Shown piece by piece: positions 59,471-64,000 of a stretch of 64,000 nt of DNA (its first letter is position 1; every line of letters begins with the position of its first letter). The stretch is from positions 1 through 64,000 of the forward strand of contig NZ_FUZQ01000004.1 of NCBI RefSeq assembly GCF_900167525.1, given 5' to 3'. A model generated the notes under the pieces. That model saw only the letters and a list, made by a program, of their open reading frames with translations, searched no databases and was not told the origin of the DNA. Both the position numbers and the translations under genes were made by a program. Origin of the DNA: Krasilnikoviella flava (GTDB lineage Bacteria; Actinomycetota; Actinomycetes; Actinomycetales; Cellulomonadaceae).

Positions 59471-60777
59471 TCGTCATCGGCATCTCGTCCGGCACCAGCG
59501 TCGACGCGATCGACGCGGCCGCCGCCGACCTTGACCTGCGCCCGGACGGCACCCTGTACCTGCGCCCGCTGGGCCACGCCGAGTACGCCTGGCCCGACCA
59601 CCTGCGCCGCCGGATCCTCGCCGCCCTGCCGCCCGCCGCGGTGGACCTGGGCGAGGTGTGCCAGCTCGACACGCTCGTCGGGCAGGAGTTCGGCGCGGCC
59701 GCCCGCAGCGCCGTCGACGACCTCGCGGGCGGCGACGCGGACCTCGTCGCGTCGCACGGGCAGACCCTGCACCACTGGGTGGTGGCCGGCCGCGCGCGCG
59801 GCACGCTGCAGCTCGGAAACCCGGCCTGGATCGCGGAACGGTCGCGGCGCCCGGTGGTGAACGACTTCCGGGTCGCCGACGTCGCCGCCGGCGGCCAGGG
59901 CGCGCCGCTCGTGAGCGTGCTGGACGCGCTGTGGCTCGGGCACGACGGCCCGGCCGGCGCGGCGAGCACCGCGGCGCTCAACGTGGGCGGCATCGCGAAC
60001 GTGACGATCGTCGGCTCGCGCGACGAGCCCGTGCTGGGCTGGGACACCGGCCCCGGCAACTGCCTGCTGGACGCCGCCGTGCAGCGCCTCACCGGTGAGC
60101 CGTTCGACCGCGACGGGGAGCTCGCCGCCCAGGGCGTCGTCGACCGCGAGGCCCTGGACGCGCTGCTCGACGACCCGTACTACGCCCTGCCCGTGCCGCG
60201 CTCCACCGGCCGAGAGCTCTACGACGGCGAGTACGTCGGGGAGCGCCTCGCCGCCGCGGGGGTGCGGGCCGACCGCCTGAGCACCCCGGACCTGGTCGCC
60301 ACGCTCGTCGAGCTCACCGCGGCCACGGTGGCGCGGTCGATCGCCGACCACGCGCCCCCCGGCGGCGTCGAGCGGGTGGTGATCTCCGGCGGCGGTGCCC
60401 GCAACCCCGTGCTGCGCGACCGGTTGCGCGCGCTGCTCCCGGCCACGACCGCCCTCGTCACCGCCGACGAGCTGGGGCTGCCCGCGGACGGCAAGGAGGC
60501 GTACCTCTTCGCGCTGCTCGGCTTCCTCGGCGTGCACGGGGTCCCTGGCACCGCGGCGGGCCCGCACCGACGGCAGGCCACCGGGGCCCGACGCCCCGTG
60601 GTGCTGGGGTCCCTCACCCCGCCCACGCCTCTGCCCCTGGCCGCCGTCCGCGGCCCCGTGCGGCGCCTCGTGCTGACCACGGCGCCGAGCCCGCGCACGG
60701 CACCACGCGACCTGGCGGCCCCGAGCCACCTGACGACTCCGAACCACCTGACGACTCCGAGAGGAAGCATCCGATGA
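59467..60777 (+). CDS. anmK: Anhydro-N-acetylmuramic acid kinase
   Basis: 436 aa. Phosphorylates and opens anhMurNAc to MurNAc-6-P. Marks include GISSGTSVDAIDAAAADL at the N terminus, VASHGQTLHHWV, LNVGGIANVTIVG and the catalytic Asp in GWDTGPGNCLLDAA. Length exceeds E. coli AnmK (369 aa) because of a low-complexity ~50-residue C-terminal tail encoded partly by a 17-nt repeat at 60726-60742 and 60744-60760. Overlaps nagZ and murQ by 4 nt. Confidence 0.92.
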   Translation: MIVIGISSGTSVDAIDAAAADLDLRPDGTLYLRPLGHAEYAWPDHLRRRILAALPPAAVDLGEVCQLDTLVGQEFGAAARSAVDDLAGGDADLVASHGQTLHHWVVAGRARGTLQLGNPAWIAERSRRPVVNDFRVADVAAGGQGAPLVSVLDALWLGHDGPAGAASTAALNVGGIANVTIVGSRDEPVLGWDTGPGNCLLDAAVQRLTGEPFDRDGELAAQGVVDREALDALLDDPYYALPVPRSTGRELYDGEYVGERLAAAGVRADRLSTPDLVATLVELTAATVARSIADHAPPGGVERVVISGGGARNPVLRDRLRALLPATTALVTADELGLPADGKEAYLFALLGFLGVHGVPGTAAGPHRRQATGARRPVVLGSLTPPTPLPLAAVRGPVRRLVLTTAPSPRTAPRDLAAPSHLTTPNHLTTPRGSIR

Positions 60778-61733
60778 GCGGAGCGACCGTCCCCGACCCC
60801 GGCGGAAGCACGGACGACGTGCTCGCCGTCGCGCGCCTCGTCTCGCCGACGGAGGAGCGCAACCCCCGCACCACCGACATCGACCTGCTCCCGGCGGCCG
60901 AGGTGGTGCGCCTGATCCTCGACGAGGACGCCGGCGTCGCAAGCGTCGTGCGCGCCGAGCGCTTCCGCGTGACCCAGGCGGTGGAGCTCGCCGTCGAGGC
61001 GATCCGCGCGGGCGGGCGGGTGCACTACGCCGGTGCGGGCACGTCGGGCCGGCTGGGTGTGCTGGACGCGGTCGAGCTGCTGCCCACCTACGGCGTCGGG
61101 TCCGAGTGGTTCGACGCGCACCTCGCCGGCGGGCCCGACGCGATGACCCTCTCCGTCGAGGGGGCCGAGGACGACGCCGAGGCCGGGCGTCGCGACCTCG
61201 ACGACGTGGGCCCGCACGACCTCGTCGTCGGGCTGGCGGCGAGCGGTCGCACGCCGTACGTCGCGGGTGCGCTGGACGTGGCCCGCGAGCGCGGGGCGCG
61301 CACCGCGCTGGTCAGCGCCAACCCGGCCGCGCCGCTCGCCGACCGGGTGGACGTCGCGATCCTGCTCGACACCGGCCCCGAGGCGGTCACCGGCTCGACC
61401 CGCATGAAGGCCGCCAGCGCGCAGAAGATCGTGCTCAACACGCTCTCGACGGCCACCATGATCCGGCTCGGCAAGACGTACTCGAACCTCATGGTCGACG
61501 TCCGCGCCACCAACGCGAAGCTGCGCGCCCGCCTCGTGCGGCTGCTCGGCCAGGCGACGGGGCTCGCGCCGGAGGTGTGCGCGCCCGTCCTCGCCGACGC
61601 GGGCGGGGAGGTGCAGGTCGCGCTGGTCATGCTGCTCGCCGGGGTCGACGCCGCGCCCGCCCGCGCCGCGCTGGACGGCCCCGACGGCGTCCGCGGAGCC
61701 CTCGCCCGGCTGGGCGCCGCCCCGCCGAGGTAG
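60774..61733 (+). CDS. murQ: N-acetylmuramic acid 6-phosphate etherase
   Basis: 319 aa SIS-domain protein. Cleaves the lactyl ether of MurNAc-6-P to GlcNAc-6-P and D-lactate. Signatures: TEERNPRTTDID, RVHYAGAGTSGRLGVLDA, SVEGAEDD and TGSTRMKAASAQKIVLNTLST (conserved MurQ block), with YSNLMVDVRATNAKLRARL. Last gene of the importer-NagZ-AnmK operon. Its TAG stop lies in the first copy of a repeat shared with the convergent YggS gene. Confidence 0.95.
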   Translation: MSGATVPDPGGSTDDVLAVARLVSPTEERNPRTTDIDLLPAAEVVRLILDEDAGVASVVRAERFRVTQAVELAVEAIRAGGRVHYAGAGTSGRLGVLDAVELLPTYGVGSEWFDAHLAGGPDAMTLSVEGAEDDAEAGRRDLDDVGPHDLVVGLAASGRTPYVAGALDVARERGARTALVSANPAAPLADRVDVAILLDTGPEAVTGSTRMKAASAQKIVLNTLSTATMIRLGKTYSNLMVDVRATNAKLRARLVRLLGQATGLAPEVCAPVLADAGGEVQVALVMLLAGVDAAPARAALDGPDGVRGALARLGAAPPR

Positions 61734-61840
61734 TCCGAATCTCCGCGAGGTAGTCCGACCCGCGCCGAGGTAGTTCGGACTATTCGAACAATCTGGTCAG
61801 GACTCGCACTACCTCGCGAAGGTTTGAACTACCTCGCGGG
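61726..61840. repeat. CGAGGTAGT repeat cluster between murQ and yggS
   Basis: Nine-base word CGAGGTAGT occurs three times forward (61726, 61746, 61766; the first two as CGAGGTAGTCCGA) and twice inverted as ACTACCTCG (61808, 61828), in 115 nt. TAGTTCGGACTA in the third copy is nearly self-complementary. The TAG stops of murQ (61731-61733) and yggS (61829-61831, minus) both lie within repeat copies. It may act as a bidirectional terminator or be a small repetitive element. Confidence 0.85.
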
Positions 61841-62593
61841 GGTGGGGCGCGCCCCGAAGACGGCGGTGCCGACGCGGACGACAGTGGCCCCCTCGGCGAC
61901 GGCGAGCTCGAGGTCGCCGGTCATGCCCATGGAGAGCTCGCGGGCGTCGCGGGTCCCGGGCGCGCCGCTCGCGAGGACGGCGTCGCGCACGGCGCGCAGC
62001 CGGGCGAAGCCGGCACGCACGAGCGCCTCGTCGTCGGAGCGCGCGCCGATCGTCATGAACCCCGCCAGGCGCAGGCCGGGCAGGGCGGCGACGTCGACGG
62101 CGAGCGCGCCGGCCTCGTCCGGCGCGACGCCGGACTTGCTCGCCTCGCCCGAGACGTTGACCTGCACCAGGACGTCGAGCGCGCGACCGTCGCGCTGGCA
62201 GCGGGTGGACAGGGCGGTCGCCAGGGCGAGGGAGTCCACGGAGTCGACCGCGGTGGCGGCAGCGAGCACCTGGTTGACCTTGTTCTTCTGCAGGTGGCCG
62301 ATGAGGTGCGCCTCGACCTTCCCGGCACCGACGAGGTCCGCCAGGGCGGGCGCCTTCGCGACGAGCTCCTGGACCCGGTTCTCGCCCACCAGCACCGGCC
62401 GGACGTCGCCCGCCGCGGCGGCGAGGTCGACGGCGGCCCGCACGCCGGCGAGCACGGTCTCGGCGTCCTGGGTCTTGGTGGCCAGCAGGACGCGGACCTC
62501 CCGCGGGTCGCGCCCCGCCGCGCGGGCGGCGTCGGCGACGCGGTCGTGGACGGCGGCCAGGCGTGCGGGGATCCCGGGACACTCGGTGGGCAT
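61829..62593 (-). CDS. yggS: YggS-family pyridoxal phosphate homeostasis protein
   Basis: 254 aa, PLP-binding alanine racemase fold without racemase activity. PLP Lys in LLATKTQDAETV, then LVGENRVQELVAKA and AHLIGHLQKNKVNQVL, and LSMGMTGDLELAVAEGATVVRVGTAVFG are hallmark stretches. It keeps PLP levels and vitamin B6 balance. Here it stands alone, convergent to murQ, away from the ftsZ region where it is often found; the stop falls in the repeat cluster. Confidence 0.93.
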   Translation of the reverse strand: MPTECPGIPARLAAVHDRVADAARAAGRDPREVRVLLATKTQDAETVLAGVRAAVDLAAAAGDVRPVLVGENRVQELVAKAPALADLVGAGKVEAHLIGHLQKNKVNQVLAAATAVDSVDSLALATALSTRCQRDGRALDVLVQVNVSGEASKSGVAPDEAGALAVDVAALPGLRLAGFMTIGARSDDEALVRAGFARLRAVRDAVLASGAPGTRDARELSMGMTGDLELAVAEGATVVRVGTAVFGARPTPAR

Positions 62594-62681
62594 GGCGTCA
62601 GTCTACGAACCGCCCGGCCAGGGTCGGTTTCAGGGTTGTCCCGGGTGGTGCCGCGCGGGTCGGTGAGGCGAGGATGGACGG

Positions 62682-63080
62682 GTGAAAGCCCTGCTCAACA
62701 TCATCTGGCTCGTCTTCGGCGGCTTCTGGCTCGCGCTCGGCTACGCCGCGGCGGGCATCCTGTGCTGCATCACGATCGTCGCCATCCCGTGGGGCATCGC
62801 CTCGTTCCGGATCGCGGGCTACGCGCTGTGGCCGTTCGGGCGCACCGTCGTGGACAAGGCGGAGGCCGGCGGCTGGTCCGTGCTCGGCAACATCATCTGG
62901 ATCGTGTTCGCCGGCATCGGGCTCACCATCGGGCACATCACCACGGCGATCGCCCAGGCGATCACGATCATCGGTATCCCGCTGGCGATCGCCAACGTCA
63001 AGATGATCCCGATCTCGCTGCTGCCGCTCGGCAAGGACATCGTGCCCAGCGACGCCCGGTACCCGACGTACCAGCACTGA
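62682..63080 (+). CDS. YccF-family inner membrane protein (DUF307)
   Basis: 132 aa with two repeated halves of two helices each (LLNIIWLVFGGFWLALGYA and VLGNIIWIVFAGIGLTIGH), then ITIIGIPLAIANVKM and the conserved PLGKDIVPSD ending. This matches YccF (PF03733), of unknown role. The GTG start follows GAGGAT (62670-62675) by 6 nt, so it is probably leaderless. Confidence 0.9.
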   Translation: MKALLNIIWLVFGGFWLALGYAAAGILCCITIVAIPWGIASFRIAGYALWPFGRTVVDKAEAGGWSVLGNIIWIVFAGIGLTIGHITTAIAQAITIIGIPLAIANVKMIPISLLPLGKDIVPSDARYPTYQH

Positions 63081-63103
63081 CCGGCCCCGCCGGCCGGGCG
63101 CCG

Positions 63104-63604
63104 TCAGGCGCGCGCGATGGGCGCCGCCCGGCCGCCGGTGAGGCGGAGCAGGTCGTCGGGGGCGAGCGAGACGTCGAGCCCGCGACGCCCGCCCGACACG
63201 TAGACGACGTCGAACCGTGCGGCGGACTCGTCGAGCACCGTCGCGTGCCGCTGCTTCTGCCCGATCGGGGAGATCCCGCCGACGACGTAGCCGGTGGCGC
63301 GCTGCGCCGCGGCCGGGTCGGCCATCGCCGCCCGCTTGCCGCCGACGGCGCGGGCCAGCGCCTTGAGGTCGAGGCTGCCGTCCACGGGAACGATGCCGAC
63401 CACGAGCGACCCGTCGACGTCGGCCAGGAGCGTCTTGAAGACCTGCGCCGGGTCGGCGCCCAGCGCCTCGGCGGCCTCCATGCCGTAGCTCAGCTCCGAC
63501 GCCGGGTCGTGGCCGTACGTGTGCAGCCCGTAGGCGACCCCGGCCCGGTCGAGCGCGACCACCGCGGGCGTCCCGTGCGAGGCGTGCGTCCTCTTCTTCG
63601 ACAC
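63104..63604 (-). CDS. ybaK: YbaK/EbsC-type Cys-tRNA(Pro) deacylase
   Basis: 166 aa editing-domain protein. Lys in FKTLLADVDGSLVVGIVPVD is the catalytic Lys region, and GYVVGGISPIGQKQRHATVLDE is the YbaK signature. It hydrolyses mischarged Cys-tRNA(Pro). GTG start (63604) with CAGAAT 7 nt upstream on the minus strand, so leaderless. Convergent with the yccF gene. Confidence 0.92.
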   Translation of the reverse strand: MSKKRTHASHGTPAVVALDRAGVAYGLHTYGHDPASELSYGMEAAEALGADPAQVFKTLLADVDGSLVVGIVPVDGSLDLKALARAVGGKRAAMADPAAAQRATGYVVGGISPIGQKQRHATVLDESAARFDVVYVSGGRRGLDVSLAPDDLLRLTGGRAAPIARA

Positions 63605-63635
63605 GGGGCCGATTCTGCCTGAGTAGGGTGGTGCG

Positions 63636-64000
63636 GTGCTCCTCCTCCTCGTTCTCGCGATCCTGGTGGGAGGGGCTCTCCAGCGCGTCACGGGGATGGG
63701 CTTCGGACTCGTCGCCGGCCCGTTCATCGTGCTCGTCGCGGGCCCGCTGGAAGGCGTGCTGTTCGTCAACCTCGCCGGCGCGATCGCGTCCGCGCTCATC
63801 CTGGGCCGCGTCGTGCGGGACGTGGACTGGCGGCGGTACGCCTGGCTGGCCGCCACCTCGGTGGCGGTGATGATTCCCGCCGCCCTGCTGTTGCGCGACG
63901 CGAGCACGGCGGCGCTGGAGATCACGGTCGGCGCCCTCGTCGTCGCCGCGATGACGCTCGCGGTCGTCACCGCCCGGCTGCGGCGCGGCGGCCGCCACCC
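63636..64000 (+). CDS. TauE/SafE (TSUP) family permease, partial
   Basis: At least 121 aa; the gene runs off the window. Hydrophobic start LLLLVLAILVGGALQRVTGMGFGLVAGPFIVL is typical of the TSUP family (the RVTGMGFGLVAGP region), with further helices. Transports sulfur-containing or organic anions, substrate unknown. GTG 63636 follows TAGGGT (63624-63629) by 6 nt. The divergent ybaK promoter overlaps its own. Confidence 0.8.
   Translation, partial: MLLLLVLAILVGGALQRVTGMGFGLVAGPFIVLVAGPLEGVLFVNLAGAIASALILGRVVRDVDWRRYAWLAATSVAVMIPAALLLRDASTAALEITVGALVVAAMTLAVVTARLRRGGRH

Overview
The window is a high-GC (roughly 70% or more) actinobacterial chromosome segment. Gene content, codon usage, frequent leaderless promoters (a -10 box 6-7 nt before the start codon) and ATGA/GTGA stop-start overlaps fit Micrococcales, perhaps near Cellulomonas, Cellulosimicrobium or Isoptericola. 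That placement is an inference I could not check.

Region 1 (1-473) is the 3' end of an rRNA operon: the 23S tail, 5S rRNA and a strong terminator. Region 2 (about 1050-17260, plus allE at 21464-22291) is a purine/ureide and glyoxylate assimilation regulon. OHCU decarboxylase, HIU hydrolase, urate oxidase and a urate/xanthine permease are followed by a convergent IclR-family regulator. Divergent from the regulator is a malic enzyme/DUF6986 aldolase-like pair. Then come the glycerate pathway (hyi, glxR, gcl, glycerate kinase), allantoinase, a peroxiredoxin and malate synthase. Four of these promoter regions carry tandem 15-bp boxes of the form TTCC-N7-GGAA (one of the four, before malate synthase, is degenerate), and the malic enzyme/regulator intergenic region carries one perfect box. 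This suggests one regulon under the IclR-type protein. The chemistry runs from urate through allantoin and allantoate to ureidoglycolate and glyoxylate, then to glycerate/3-phosphoglycerate or malate/pyruvate. Allantoate amidohydrolase and the final ureidoglycolate step are not in the window.

Region 3 (17319-25933) holds housekeeping genes: gatCAB, a GNAT acetyltransferase, a photolyase, a POT peptide transporter and a DoxX protein. Region 4 (26254-38632) has two different dihydroxy-acid dehydratases flanking a tryptophan-to-anthranilate operon (kynA, an amidohydrolase where a formamidase is expected, kynU, a PaaX-like regulator). A flavin-type oxidase, two pterin-dehydratase-like genes (one a PCD-VOC-PCD-VOC fusion) and an ABC exporter follow.

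Region 5 (38696-51057) is branched-chain amino acid synthesis: ilvBN and ilvC, then leuB, ilvE and cimA. Both ilvB and cimA are preceded by short leader peptides rich in Ile/Leu/Val codons and a terminator-attenuator. These leader ORFs are too short to be called by routine gene finding. Small accessory genes (two ASCH proteins around a Nudix hydrolase, a GNAT, an AlkZ-like winged-helix protein, a membrane protein) lie between them.

Region 6 (51059-61733) is a likely peptidoglycan/amino-sugar salvage locus: an RpiR/MurR-type regulator and a BadF/NagK-type kinase on the minus strand, a domain-permuted lipoate ligase, then a sugar ABC importer without its own ATPase, a GH3 NagZ-like hydrolase, AnmK and MurQ in one overlapping operon. 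An unusual repeat cluster supplies the stop codons of murQ and of the convergent YggS gene. The window ends with YggS, YccF, a YbaK-type deacylase and a truncated TauE/SafE permease.
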